Counted from the first letter of the stretch, positions 8,498 to 16,507 are shown. The stretch: DNA of 64,000 bases from Segniliparus sp051660745 (GCF_051660745.1 NZ_JBOFQF010000042.1:186001-250000), one strand, 5' to 3'. Numbers and translations: made by a program. The notes: a model not told the origin generated them from the letters alone.

Positions 8498-9424
8498 TCA
8501 GCGCGGCAGGCCGGCGACGAAGTAGCGCATCTTCTCGCTGATCTCGCGCAGCTCCTCGGGCAGCTCGGGGATTTCCAGCCCGTACTGGGCCGAGAGCTCG
8601 ATCGGGCTCGAATCGCGCACGGCCCACCCGCGCTCGCCGAGCCAGTCGATCGGGTCCGCGCGCTCGTCGTTGTAGAAGAGCCCGGAGATGTCGGCCTTGG
8701 CGAAGGGGCTGCTGCCCTCCGGGTCGTATTTCTCCTCGATCTGGCGGAAGGCCGACGGGTCGAACGCGCCCCGGAACGCCTCGACCGCGATCTGGCTGCC
8801 CGGCGCGGAAAGCTCCACGATCCGCTGGAACAGCAGGTCCTGCGCGGCGCCCGGCAAATACGGCAGCAGGCCTTCCGCCGACCACGCGGTCGGGACGGAC
8901 GGGTCGAACCCTGCCGCTTTGAGCGCGGCGGGCCAGTCGTCGCGCAGGTCCGCCGCGACCTCGCGGCGGTCGGACTTCGGGACCGCGCCGAGCCCGGCCA
9001 GCACCTTGTCTTTGAACGCGAGCACCTGCGGCTGGTCCACCTCGAAGACGACCTCGCCCTGCGGCCAGTCCAGCCGGTGCGCGCGGACGTCGAGCCCGGC
9101 CGCGAGGATGACCGCCTGCTTCGCGCCCGCCGACGCGGCGGACAGGAAGAAGTCGTCGAAGAACTTCGACCGGACCCCCATGTGCCGGGGCGGCCCGAAC
9201 GCCCCCTGCTCGGCGGCCTCCGGATTCTCGACCAGCTGCACGAGGCTCGGCTCGGCGGCTTCGCGGACGAAGTGCTCGGCGAAGTCGTCGCGGACCAGCC
9301 GGTCGGCGCGCTTGGTCTCGAGCGCGCGCATCGCCGCGACGCCGAGCGCGGTGAAGCCGACGCTGCTGACAATGTCCCAGCTGTCGCCCTCGGAACGGGT
9401 CCATGTGGTGTTCGGTGTCGTCAT
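8498..9424 (-). CDS. SAM-dependent methyltransferase, mycobacterial LCM/PPM1-like family
   Basis: A 308-residue putative S-adenosylmethionine methyltransferase of the large mycobacterial family (Rv0893c/Rv0726c type) related to leucine carboxyl methyltransferases. Family hallmarks visible are the N-terminal DSWDIVSSVGFTALGVAAMRA, the SAM-site motif VILAAGLDVRAHRLDWP, VVFEVDQPQVLAFK, and AEGLLPYLPGAAQDLLF. Substrates of this family are mostly unknown; some mycobacterial members are suspected in lipid or secondary metabolism. The ATG at 9424 fits the family start. A LexA-like site lies 57 bp upstream. Confidence 0.92.
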   Translation of the reverse strand: MTTPNTTWTRSEGDSWDIVSSVGFTALGVAAMRALETKRADRLVRDDFAEHFVREAAEPSLVQLVENPEAAEQGAFGPPRHMGVRSKFFDDFFLSAASAGAKQAVILAAGLDVRAHRLDWPQGEVVFEVDQPQVLAFKDKVLAGLGAVPKSDRREVAADLRDDWPAALKAAGFDPSVPTAWSAEGLLPYLPGAAQDLLFQRIVELSAPGSQIAVEAFRGAFDPSAFRQIEEKYDPEGSSPFAKADISGLFYNDERADPIDWLGERGWAVRDSSPIELSAQYGLEIPELPEELREISEKMRYFVAGLPR

Positions 9425-9480
9425 CGCTGATGCCTTTCGACTTGTCGTGCCGTTGATGGCACCAGCATAGCACTTTTCCG

Positions 9481-9492
9481 GAACGTGCGTTC
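9481..9492. promoter_or_regulatory. Candidate LexA (SOS) box upstream of the methyltransferase
   Basis: GAACGTGCGTTC matches the core GAAC-N4-GTTC of the actinobacterial LexA operator as a perfect dyad. On the minus strand, a plausible -10 (TATGCT) of the methyltransferase promoter lies downstream, so the box would sit on or next to the -35 region. The flanking bases beyond the core (CG before, AT after) match the fuller TCGAAC-N4-GTTCGA consensus only partly. Confidence 0.4.
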
Positions 9493-9535
9493 ATGATAAT
9501 TGGATCGCCTGGTCAGACCCGATATTTTGAACTGA

Positions 9536-9660
9536 GCGAGATGGGACCCAAGGCCGCAGGCGGCGACGGGGGCGCCTCCCGCTTGCGGGAGAAAGCGAGG
9601 AACGATCCCCGTGCGCGAGAAGCCGAGAACGCCGGAGGCCGCCCGGTCAGATCCGAGAAC
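9536..9660 (+). repeat. Dispersed hairpin-core repeat, copy A (diverged, intergenic/LysR 3' end)
   Basis: Carries the 22-bp core found in copies B and C: GGGGGCGCCTCCC followed by GCTTGCGGG (9568-9589). Left flank similarity (GAGATGGGACCCAAGGCCGCAGGCGGCGAC) and right flank similarity (GCGAGGAACGA, GAGAACGCCGGAGG, GCCCGGTCAGATCC) to the other copies extend over about 120 bp. It overlaps the 3' end of the LysR gene, whose stop codon (9647-9649) falls within the element's right end, so insertion may have redefined that protein's C-terminus. Boundaries are approximate. Confidence 0.7.
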
Positions 9661-10549
9661 GGCGGCCGAAGGCCCACTGGAGGGAGTACTGCTTGAAGTC
9701 CTGCACGAGCCCGGACGACGCCATGCCGGACTTGAACACCAGGCCGACCTCGCGCTCCGCGCCCGCGTCCTCCAACGGCAGCACCACGACGTTGCCCGCC
9801 TGCGGGCCGCTGGCCTCCTCGTCCTCGAGCGGGATGAGCGCCACGCCGAGCCCGGAGGCCACCAAGCCGCGGATCGTCCAGAGCTCCGTGGACTCGAAGG
9901 AGATCTTCGGCTGGAACCCTGCGGCGGCCGCCAGCTCCTCGACCAGCCTCCGCATGCCGTGGCCCTGCGTCATCAGCACGAACGGCTCTCGGGACGCGTC
10001 GACCAGGCTCACGCTGTCCCGCTCGGCCAATCGGTGGCCAGCGGGGACCGCCAGGCAGAGCTTCTGCCGCAAAAGCGGCTGCCAGGCGAGCCTCGGGTCG
10101 TTGGGGCGCGGCGCGACGATGCCGAGGTCCAGCTCTTCGTCCACGATCTGTTTGCACACTTTGTCCGCGGCGTCCTGGGTCAGCTCGAAATTGACCGAAG
10201 GATGCTCCTCCCGGTATCCGCTGACCAATTTCGGCACCAGCCACATGCCGAAGGAGTGCAAGAAGCCGAGCCGGACGAGGCTGGGGGCGGCGACCATGTC
10301 CTCGATTTTGCGGACTGCGGCGTCCATTTCGGCGACCGCCCGCCGAGCGTGGGTGTAGAGCACTCGGCCCCGTTGGTTCAGCGCCAGCCGTTTGCCGTGC
10401 CGGTCGAAAAGCCGCGTGCCGAGCCTGCGCTCAAGCCGGTCCAGCGCGCGGGACAGGGCGGGCTGCGACATATTGTGCAGCCTCGCGGCTTCGGTCATAT
10501 GCTCGGTCTCGGCGAGCGTGATGAACCAAGCGAGGTCGTCATTCAACAT
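9647..10549 (-). CDS. LysR-family transcriptional regulator
   Basis: A 300-residue LTTR. The N-terminal winged helix-turn-helix is clear (AWFITLAETEHMTEAARLHNMSQPALSRALDRLERRLG), followed by a linker helix and a periplasmic-binding-protein-like effector domain (VRLGFLHSFG ... LDLGIVAP ... ASGLGVALIPL). It most likely regulates a nearby or divergent operon in response to a small molecule that cannot be deduced. The start is ATG 10549 (MLNDDLAWF), the usual LTTR start; a longer open frame upstream lacks support. The C-terminal RSRI lies in repeat copy A. Confidence 0.93.
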   Translation of the reverse strand: MLNDDLAWFITLAETEHMTEAARLHNMSQPALSRALDRLERRLGTRLFDRHGKRLALNQRGRVLYTHARRAVAEMDAAVRKIEDMVAAPSLVRLGFLHSFGMWLVPKLVSGYREEHPSVNFELTQDAADKVCKQIVDEELDLGIVAPRPNDPRLAWQPLLRQKLCLAVPAGHRLAERDSVSLVDASREPFVLMTQGHGMRRLVEELAAAAGFQPKISFESTELWTIRGLVASGLGVALIPLEDEEASGPQAGNVVVLPLEDAGAEREVGLVFKSGMASSGLVQDFKQYSLQWAFGRRSRI

Positions 10550-10574
10550 CAATATGCCTTTACAAAAGGGGCTT

Positions 10575-10591
10575 ATACGTCCCAAGCATAT
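10575..10591. promoter_or_regulatory. Possible LTTR-type dyad upstream of the LysR gene
   Basis: ATA-N11-TAT (ATACGTCCCAAGCATAT) lies 26 bp upstream of the LysR start, in the AT-rich part of the 143-bp gap before the MmpS-like gene. LysR regulators commonly autoregulate through A/T-ended dyads with 11-bp centres in such positions. Short dyads occur by chance, so this is only a candidate. Confidence 0.25.
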
Positions 10592-10692
10592 CGCGTCGCA
10601 AACGATCTCCGCACGTCAGCCCCGCCTTGACGGGCGAAGGCTCGCCGCGCTGCGCTTATCGCGCTATGTTTGCTGTGCTTATCGCGCTGTGC

Positions 10693-11454
10693 TCATTGCA
10701 CCGGCGCAGGCGCGGCTGGCGCGGGGGGCAAAGTGGTGACCTGCGGCTCGCCCGAGGCGACGGGTGCGGGTGGCGCGGCGGGAGCCGGGGCCGCTGGAGC
10801 GCCGGGAGCCGCTGGCGCGCCAGGAACTCCAGGAGCCGCTGGCGCGGCGGGAGCTCCAGGAACGCCGGAGGGCGCAGGCGCGGCGGGCAAGGTGTCGTCG
10901 ACGCTCACGCTCACCGAGCAGGTCGCGGTCGCTTTCGGCCCGTGCGCGACATCTTCTTTGACCACGACGCCGTTGACCAGCACTCGGCAGCTGATGCTCG
11001 CCTCCGGGGCTATCGGCTGGGCCTCGCCGCTCTCCGGGTCGACGGCTCCGGTCGCGGGGAGCGTCGCGTACACCGTCACGATGGACAGCGGCGGGGCCAC
11101 TGCCACCGGCCTCGTCCACGGCAGCGCGACCGGGGCGAACCCGGTGATCTTGCCGTCCTCGGTGTAGTTGACGTTCGCCGTGGCCACGCCGGGGAAATCG
11201 CTCACCACCTGGTACGAGACTTTCGCCGAGCTCGGCACGGCGGTGTCGACGATCCCGGTGGTCGGCGCGACGTACGTGGACGGCATCGTCCCGCCCCCGC
11301 CGGGCGGAGGCGGCGGGATCGAAGGAGTGGTCGGGGCCGCGGCGGCCTCGCGCACCAACGACGAGCCCCCTTGGCCCAAGCCCAAACCGATCGCGCACGC
11401 GCTGAAGACAGCGAGCGCGCCCAGCGCTTGAGCACGACGAGCGTTCATAGGCAT
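10693..11454 (-). CDS. MmpS-like exported protein with Pro/Ala-rich tail
   Basis: A 253-residue protein with an N-terminal hydrophobic anchor or signal (residues ~8-26), a proline-rich linker (SIPPPPPGGGG), and a C-terminal beta-sandwich resembling MmpS accessory proteins of RND lipid exporters: KVSYQVVSDFPGVATANVNYTEDG, LPWTRPVAVAPP, and the paired cysteines in SISCRVLVNGVVVKEDV and ATATCSVSV. A low-complexity PGAPAAP-type tail (about residues 195-250) follows, which classical MmpS proteins lack. No mmpL gene is adjacent. It lies just downstream of a second MmpS-like gene on the same strand. Confidence 0.72.
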   Translation of the reverse strand: MPMNARRAQALGALAVFSACAIGLGLGQGGSSLVREAAAAPTTPSIPPPPPGGGGTMPSTYVAPTTGIVDTAVPSSAKVSYQVVSDFPGVATANVNYTEDGKITGFAPVALPWTRPVAVAPPLSIVTVYATLPATGAVDPESGEAQPIAPEASISCRVLVNGVVVKEDVAHGPKATATCSVSVSVDDTLPAAPAPSGVPGAPAAPAAPGVPGAPAAPGAPAAPAPAAPPAPVASGEPQVTTLPPAPAAPAPVQ

Positions 11455-11490
11455 GCCGGCACCCTATCAGAGAAAACCAGCGATTTCCTG

Positions 11491-11536
11491 AGTGCTTATT
11501 CGAAGCGGCGCTACTCGAAACAGTGCTTATTCGAAG
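11491..11536. repeat. 15-bp direct repeat between the MmpS-like genes
   Basis: AGTGCTTATTCGAAG occurs at 11491-11505 and again at 11522-11536, separated by 16 bp. The second copy covers the last codons and the stop of the upstream MmpS-like gene. A partial duplication of that gene's 3' end is the simplest explanation; a binding-site pair is also possible. Confidence 0.6.
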
Positions 11537-12084
11537 AAGCGGATCGTCACCGCGCAGCGCGCCGTGTGGTTGACCCCGCTGGCGGTGCGCTCCTGGACGA
11601 GCTTCCCCGAGACCCAGATCCGGCAGGTGGCCGACCCGCCGACCTGGCTCCTGTCGCCCGGCCTCCGATTCTCGCCGTTCGGGGAGATGAGCCAGTCGTT
11701 GGTCTCCGGAATCGTCGCGAACAACGGCATGAACTGCACCGGCGGCCAGGCCACGGCCTTGCGGCGGAACGGGAGCACGAACCCTTGGAGCCTGCGCATC
11801 CCGCCTTCGCCGACGAACTGGACGTCCGCCGAGCGGGAGGTGCCGGTGACTTCGTACTCCACCGCGACGGTCGGCTGGTCGGAATAGATGACCACCGGGT
11901 CGTCCGAGTCGACGGGGCCCGCGTTGTTCCAATACGGCGGAGTCGCGGGGCCGCCTGCGCCGTTGTCGTCGTCATCGCCGTCGTCCGCCAGGGCGAGCGG
12001 GGCCAAGCCCAGCGGCAACAGGGCGCCGAGGGCCAGAGCCCCCAGGCGCATCGGGGCCAGCATCCGGAGGACGGTCTTGCTCAT
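11527..12084 (-). CDS. MmpS-like exported protein
   Basis: A 185-residue secreted or anchored protein. The signal peptide runs to about residue 34 (hydrophobic core, ending PLALADD), followed by an Asp-rich linker. The C-terminal domain resembles MmpS: TVAVEYEVTGTSRSADVQFVGEGG, FVLPFRRKAVAWPPVQF, and the cysteine pair in SATCRIWVSGKLVQERT and TARCAVTIRF, the latter closely matching the MmpS pattern of a Cys-stabilised hairpin. It was probably duplicated with the next gene downstream (72 bp away). No partner MmpL is in the window, so its transport role is uncertain. Confidence 0.75.
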   Translation of the reverse strand: MSKTVLRMLAPMRLGALALGALLPLGLAPLALADDGDDDDNGAGGPATPPYWNNAGPVDSDDPVVIYSDQPTVAVEYEVTGTSRSADVQFVGEGGMRRLQGFVLPFRRKAVAWPPVQFMPLFATIPETNDWLISPNGENRRPGDRSQVGGSATCRIWVSGKLVQERTASGVNHTARCAVTIRFFE

Positions 12085-12125
12085 CTTGCTATCTTCGCAC
12101 ACTGCCCCGGCGGGAGAGAGCCGCC

Positions 12126-12488
12126 TCACACTTGCGCTTCCAGGAGGACCGCCTCGTCGAAACAGGTGCGCGTCCCGGTGTGGCATGCGGGGCCGGTCTG
12201 GTCCACCACCAGCAGGATCGTGTCGCCGTCGCAGTCCAAGCGGACCTCGACCACCGCTTGCGTGTGGCCGGAGGTCTCCCCTTTCACCCAAAGCCGCCCC
12301 CGCGAGCGGGAGAAGTAGGTGCCCTGCCGGGTGGCGAGCGTGCGGGCGAGGGCCTCGTCGTCCATCCAGGCCATCATGAGCACCTCCCCCGTCCCCTGCT
12401 GCTGGACCACGGCCGCGACCAGCCCGTCCGCGTTGCGCTTGAGCCGCGCGGCGATGGCCGGGTCGAGCGTCGGAGCGGGCTCGGTCAT
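12126..12488 (-). CDS. hisI: Phosphoribosyl-AMP cyclohydrolase
   Basis: Opens the adenine ring of PR-AMP in histidine biosynthesis; zinc- and magnesium-dependent. The 120-residue protein shows the complete HisI signature: VLMMAWMDDEALARTL, FSRSRGRLWVKGETSGHTQ, the metal-binding DCDGD, and the cysteine motif GPACHTGTRTCF. It lacks the HisE domain, as usual in actinobacteria. The start ATG overlaps the hisF stop by four bases (ATGA), so the two are translationally coupled. Confidence 0.96.
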   Translation of the reverse strand: MTEPAPTLDPAIAARLKRNADGLVAAVVQQQGTGEVLMMAWMDDEALARTLATRQGTYFSRSRGRLWVKGETSGHTQAVVEVRLDCDGDTILLVVDQTGPACHTGTRTCFDEAVLLEAQV

Positions 12489-13255
12489 CGGACCACGACC
12501 CCCTCTGCCGCCATCGCGGCCTTCACCTGGGCGATGGTGAGCTCCCCGAAGTGGAAGACGCTCGCGGCGAGCACCGCGTCCGCGCCCGCCCGGATGGCCG
12601 GGGCGAAATGCTCGGGCGCGCCCGCTCCGCCGGAGGCGATCACCGGCACGGTGGCGACCGCCCGGACGGCCCCGATCATCGCGAGGTCGAAGCCGGTCTT
12701 CGCGCCGTCGCGGTCCATGGAGGTCAGCAAGATCTCGCCCGCGCCGCGCTCGACGGCCTCTTTCGCCCAGGCCACCGCGTCGATCCCGGTCCTCTTGCGC
12801 CCGCCGTGCGTGGTGACTTCGAAGCCGCTCGCGAACCCTTCCGCGTCCTCCGCCCGCCGGGCGTCGATCGCGAGGACCACGCACTGCGCGCCCCACCGCG
12901 AGGCAAGCTCGCCCAAGAGCTCCGGCCGCGCCACAGCCGCCGAGTTGACGCTGACTTTGTCCGCCCCCGCGCGAAGGAGCGCGTCCGCGCTCGCGACGTC
13001 GCGCACGCCGCCGCCAACGGTCAGGGGGATGAACACCCGCTCAGCGGTGCGCCGGACCATCTCCAGCGTGGTCTGCCTGCCGTCGCTGGACGCGGTGATG
13101 TCCAGGAAGCACAGCTCGTCGGCCCCCGCCGCGTCGTAGGCCTCGGCCAGCTCGACCGGGTCGCCCGCGTCGCGAAGGTTGACGAAGTTGACGCCCTTGA
13201 CCACCCGGCCCTTGTCGACGTCCAGGCAGGGGATGACTCGCGTGGCGAGCGTCAT
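12485..13255 (-). CDS. hisF: Imidazole glycerol phosphate synthase, cyclase subunit
   Basis: With HisH (not in this window) it converts PRFAR and ammonia to imidazole glycerol phosphate and AICAR. The 256-residue TIM barrel has the catalytic Asp in RVIPCLDVDKGRVVKG (about residue 12), the second catalytic Asp in LAIDARRAED, and the phosphate-binding GGVRDVASADALL and ASGGAGAPEHF loops. GGAGG lies 9 nt before the ATG. It follows hisA after 61 bp. The impA gene that separates these two in M. tuberculosis is absent. Confidence 0.97.
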   Translation of the reverse strand: MTLATRVIPCLDVDKGRVVKGVNFVNLRDAGDPVELAEAYDAAGADELCFLDITASSDGRQTTLEMVRRTAERVFIPLTVGGGVRDVASADALLRAGADKVSVNSAAVARPELLGELASRWGAQCVVLAIDARRAEDAEGFASGFEVTTHGGRKRTGIDAVAWAKEAVERGAGEILLTSMDRDGAKTGFDLAMIGAVRAVATVPVIASGGAGAPEHFAPAIRAGADAVLAASVFHFGELTIAQVKAAMAAEGVVVR

Positions 13256-13316
13256 GAGACAGAACCTCCGCGTGAAAACCGCAGCTCATCAAGTCGAGCC
13301 ACCATCGAACACAGTG

Positions 13317-14069
13317 CTAAGGCCATGAGACCGCCGCGAGCGCTTCGCGCAGGGTGAAGCTCCCCGCGTAGAGGGCCTTGCCGACGATGGCCCCCTCCAC
13401 ACCGCGCGGGATGAGCCCGGCGATTGCGGCGAGGTCCGCGACGCTCGACACGCCGCCCGAGGCGATGACTTTCGCCTCGGTCGCGTCGGCGACCTCGCCG
13501 AGCAGGGCGAGGTTCGGGCCCGCGAGGGTGCCGTCCTTGCTCACGTCGGTGACCACGTACCGGGCGCAGCCCTGCGAGTCGAGGCGCGCGAGGGTCTGCC
13601 AGAGGTCGCCCGAGTCGGAGACCCAGCCCCGCCCGCGCAGCCGCCAGCCGGTGTTCTCGTCGTGCAGCACGTCCAGCGCGATGGCGATCTTCTCGCCGTG
13701 CTCGGCGATGGCTTTGGCCGTCCACTCCGGGTTCTCCACCGCCGCGGTGCCGAGGTTGACCCTGGCGCAGCCGGTGGCGAGCGCGGCGCGCAGCGACTCG
13801 TCGTCGCGCAATCCGCCGGAGAGCTCCACGTTCACGTCCAGCTTCCCGATGATCTCGGCCAGCAGCTCGCGATTGCTGCCCCGTCCGAACGCCGCGTCGA
13901 GGTCCACGAGATGGATCCACGAGGCCCCTGCCTCCTGCCAGGCCAGCGCGGCCTCGAAGGGGTCGCCGTAGGAGGTCTCGCTCCCGGCTTCGCCACGGGT
14001 CAGGCGCACGGCTTGGCCGTCCACCACGTCGACGGCGGGCAGCAAGATCAAAGGCTCATTGGTCGGCAC
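13317..14069 (-). CDS. hisA: Phosphoribosyl isomerase A (HisA/PriA)
   Basis: A TIM-barrel isomerase of 250 residues converting ProFAR to PRFAR. In actinobacteria this protein (PriA) usually also performs the TrpF step of tryptophan synthesis. Visible features are the catalytic Asp in LLPAVDVVDGQAVRL, VVTDVSKDGTLAGPN with the second Asp, and the phosphate site ASGGVSSVADLAAI. The start is the GTG at 14069 (VPTNEPLILLPAVDVV); the frame is open another 38 codons upstream but without family similarity. hisA heads a hisA-hisF-hisI run, while hisG/D/C/B/H are not here. Confidence 0.95.
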   Translation of the reverse strand: MPTNEPLILLPAVDVVDGQAVRLTRGEAGSETSYGDPFEAALAWQEAGASWIHLVDLDAAFGRGSNRELLAEIIGKLDVNVELSGGLRDDESLRAALATGCARVNLGTAAVENPEWTAKAIAEHGEKIAIALDVLHDENTGWRLRGRGWVSDSGDLWQTLARLDSQGCARYVVTDVSKDGTLAGPNLALLGEVADATEAKVIASGGVSSVADLAAIAGLIPRGVEGAIVGKALYAGSFTLREALAAVSWP

Positions 14070-14229
14070 CGGACCATTGTGCCTCACGCTGCGCCTCTGT
14101 CGAATTTCTGGCGCCGGGCGAATCTCGGAGCATGATGTGACCGCAAGCCCATATGGAGCAGGCTGTGCGATCGCGCATACCAAGATTTTGGGTCTAGCGG
14201 GAACGAGACCGAGTCGTTATGATTTCGTT

Positions 14230-14517
14230 ATGGCGCATTTCATGAACTCCGGTTTCTACCAAGCAGTCATCCACCAGGACAACGAGGGGTTTTGGATCGC
14301 CCTCTACGACACGCGGCGGAGCTTGCGCGAGAACCAGACCGCGCTCGAAGCCGACTTGCTGCTGGAGTCGGACGAGGCAGGCCCCGAAGCGGCGCAGAGC
14401 ATCCTGCGCGAGCAGCTCGGCCTCGCCCCGATCGAGCCGTGGCAGCCGGTGACCACCCGCTACGGCCAGGGCTGGCGGGCCCTGTTCGGCGCGGACGTCC
14501 GCTCCGCCGCCGCGTAA
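14230..14517 (+). CDS. Small hypothetical protein, divergent from hisA
   Basis: A 95-residue protein I do not recognise. It has a beta-rich start (YQAVIHQDNEGFWIALYD), a charged helical middle (LEADLLLESDEAGPEAAQSILREQLG) and a C-terminus WQPVTTRYGQGWRALFGADV. No signal peptide or membrane segment is present. Codon usage (GC-rich third positions) and the strong terminator after it support a real gene. The ATG at 14230 is preceded by an AT-rich stretch typical of a promoter region shared with hisA; an ATG four codons later is an alternative. Confidence 0.65.
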   Translation: MAHFMNSGFYQAVIHQDNEGFWIALYDTRRSLRENQTALEADLLLESDEAGPEAAQSILREQLGLAPIEPWQPVTTRYGQGWRALFGADVRSAAA

Positions 14518-14538
14518 CCACCACGACGCCAGAGCGCG

Positions 14539-14583
14539 GGAAGCCCGCGTGACGAAGCCGAGGGGCTCGTCACGCGGGCTTCC
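14539..14583. terminator. Strong stem-loop between convergent genes
   Basis: GGAAGCCCGCGTGACGA (14539-14555) is the exact reverse complement of TCGTCACGCGGGCTTCC (14567-14583): a 17-bp perfect stem with an 11-nt loop. It lies between the plus-strand small gene ending at 14517 and the minus-strand thiolase ending at 14630, so it can serve both. Tails are not U-rich, as is common in actinobacteria. Confidence 0.8.
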
Positions 14584-14606
14584 GCGTTTCCAGGTCGCCA
14601 CACCGC

Positions 14607-14640
14607 GTCTGGCTACACCTGGAGTCTGGCTACACCTGGA
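14607..14640. repeat. 17-bp tandem duplication at the thiolase 3' end
   Basis: GTCTGGCTACACCTGGA occurs twice without interruption (14607-14623 and 14624-14640). The second copy contains the last codons and stop of the thiolase; the first recreates the same codons and stop just outside the gene. It is consistent with a recent slippage duplication of no coding consequence. Confidence 0.75.
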
Positions 14641-15823
14641 TGATCAGCGCGACGCCTTGGCCACCGCCGCCGCAGAGCGCCGCCGCGCCGACGCCGCCGC
14701 CGCGACGGGACAGCTCCAGCGCGAGATGCAAGAGGATACGGGCGCCGGAGGCGCCAAGCGGGTGGCCGAGCGCGATAGCCCCGCCGTTGACGTTGATCCG
14801 CTCGGAGTCAAGGCCCAACGCGCGGGCCGAGGAGATGCCGACTGCGGCGAACGCCTCGTTGATCTCCACGAGGTCGAGCTCCGTCGGGGCGATCCCTGCC
14901 TTCGCGCACGCCTTCGCGATAGCGTCGGAGGGCTGCAGCTGCAGCGTCGAGTCCGGGCCCGCCACCGAGGCGTGGGCGAGGATCTTCGCCAGCGGCTTGA
15001 GGCCGAGCGCGGCGGCCTTGGCCTCGCTCGTCACCACCAGCGCGGCGGCGCCGTCGGAGAGCGGCGAAGAGTTGCCCGCCGTGATGGCCCCGCTTTTGTC
15101 GAAGGCCGGGCGCAGCGCGCCGAGGCTCTCCGCCGTCGCGTCGGGGCGCACGCCCTCGTCCTCGGCCACGACAACCGGCTCCTTGCGGCCGGGGACCTGG
15201 ACCGGGACGACCTCGCGCTCGAAGAGCCCGTCCTTCCACGCCTTCGCGGCCCGCTGGTGCGAGGCGGCCGAGAACGCGTCCTGGTCCTCGCGGCTGACCT
15301 TCTGCCAACGCCCCGCCGGGGGCTCGGTGTTCACCTGGTCGGTGAACGCGCCCATGGAGAGCTTGCTGAACACGTCGGTGAGCCCGTCGTACTGCATGTG
15401 GTCCACCAGCGGCACATCGCCGAACTTGAACCCGGCGCGGCTGCCCGGCAGCAGGTGCGGGGCCTGGGTCATCGACTCCTGGCCGCCCGCGACGACGACC
15501 TCGTTCTCGCCCGCGCGGATCAGCACGTCGGCGGTCGCGACCGCGTCCAGGCCGGAGAGGCAGACCTTGTTCGTGGAGATGGCCGGGACCGACCAGGGCA
15601 GTCCTGCCGCGATCGCGGCCTGCCTCGCGGGCAGCTGCCCCGAGCCCGCCGTGAGCACCTGGCCCATGATGACGAGCTCCACCGCGTCGGCGGGAGCGCC
15701 GCTGCGCTCCAGCGCCCCTGCGATCGCAGCAGCGCCGAGCTGCGGCGCGGAGAGCGCCTTGAGGTTGCCGAGCAGTCGCCCGAACGGGGTGCGAGCCCCG
15801 CCGACGATCACTGAGTGAGACAT
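14630..15823 (-). CDS. fadA4: Acetyl-CoA acetyltransferase (thiolase)
   Basis: A 397-residue thiolase, most like mycobacterial FadA4/Rv1323, that reversibly condenses or cleaves acetoacetyl-CoA. The active-site Cys is in STNKVCLSGLDAVA (about residue 89), the catalytic His in NGGAIALGHPLGASGARI, and the second Cys in AALCGGGGQG. GQESMTQAPHLLPGSR is the substrate loop typical of the acetoacetyl type. It lies downstream of a TetR regulator on the same strand (84-bp gap), which may control it. Confidence 0.95.
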   Translation of the reverse strand: MSHSVIVGGARTPFGRLLGNLKALSAPQLGAAAIAGALERSGAPADAVELVIMGQVLTAGSGQLPARQAAIAAGLPWSVPAISTNKVCLSGLDAVATADVLIRAGENEVVVAGGQESMTQAPHLLPGSRAGFKFGDVPLVDHMQYDGLTDVFSKLSMGAFTDQVNTEPPAGRWQKVSREDQDAFSAASHQRAAKAWKDGLFEREVVPVQVPGRKEPVVVAEDEGVRPDATAESLGALRPAFDKSGAITAGNSSPLSDGAAALVVTSEAKAAALGLKPLAKILAHASVAGPDSTLQLQPSDAIAKACAKAGIAPTELDLVEINEAFAAVGISSARALGLDSERINVNGGAIALGHPLGASGARILLHLALELSRRGGGVGAAALCGGGGQGVALIIQV

Positions 15824-15907
15824 GGCTGTCGCCTTTCTCGCGAGTACGCGGACGTGTCGAAATTCGAGTTCCAGCCTACGCCGCCGCGACGAGGCGCCCG
15901 CAGACGG

Positions 15908-16507
15908 TCACAGACTGCGGCGGAACGCCGCGACGATCTCCTCGAGCGTCTCCCGCCCGCCCGGGCCCGCGCCGCCGCGCACCCATTGCTCGACGGCCAG
16001 CCCGCACAGCCTGCCCGCGACGGCGACGGCGACTTTGGCCTGGAGGCGGTCGTCCACCCGGCGCAGCACGACTTCGACGATCTGGCCCTCGAACCGCTCT
16101 CCTGCTTTTGCGATCCGCTGGACGAGCTTGGCGTTCTTCTCCAGCAGCTCGCCAAGCTCGGCGGCGGCGGAGGCGGTTTCCGTGAAGCCGCCCCAGTTCT
16201 CCCGCAACGAGTCGAAAGCCAGCGCCACCACGTCGTCGAGCAGCGGGCCCGGCGCGGCGAGGAACCGCGCCACCGAGACAGGGGGCGGCGGGAGGTCGCG
16301 GACGCCGAGCACGGCGTCCTCTTTGGACGGGAAGTAGTTGAACACCGTCCGCACGGAGACGTCTGCCCGCTCGGCGATCTCCTGGACCGAGATGTCGTCC
16401 ACCGAGCGCTCCAAGGCGAGCCGCCTGGCCGCGCGGTTGATCGCCGTCCAGGTTTGCCGCGCTTTCCGCTGCCGCAGCCCCTCCGCGGCGGGCCCGGCGG
16501 CAGTCAT
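15908..16507 (-). CDS. TetR-family transcriptional regulator
   Basis: A 199-residue repressor-type regulator. The N-terminal helix-turn-helix reads ARRLALERSVDDISVQEIAERADVSVRTVFNYFPSKEDAV in two parts typical of TetR. The C-terminal ligand domain is all-helical (TetR_C-like) and ligand-unknown. I start it at ATG 16507 because this overlaps the upstream acyltransferase stop by four bases (ATGA); a GTG/ATG ten codons earlier would overlap more. Its position between an acyltransferase and a thiolase suggests control of lipid metabolism genes, possibly this operon itself. Confidence 0.92.
   Translation of the reverse strand: MTAAGPAAEGLRQRKARQTWTAINRAARRLALERSVDDISVQEIAERADVSVRTVFNYFPSKEDAVLGVRDLPPPPVSVARFLAAPGPLLDDVVALAFDSLRENWGGFTETASAAAELGELLEKNAKLVQRIAKAGERFEGQIVEVVLRRVDDRLQAKVAVAVAGRLCGLAVEQWVRGGAGPGGRETLEEIVAAFRRSL

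Noticed and set aside
9491..9690. Insertion-sequence remnant around repeat copy A
   Set aside because: No terminal inverted repeats or target-site duplication and no transposase frame could be seen; the segment fits the dispersed repeat family better.
10764..10961. Arg/Glu-rich plus-strand frame in the MmpS-like gene
   Set aside because: It is the complement of the Pro/Ala repeat tail, an expected artefact of repetitive GC-rich coding DNA.
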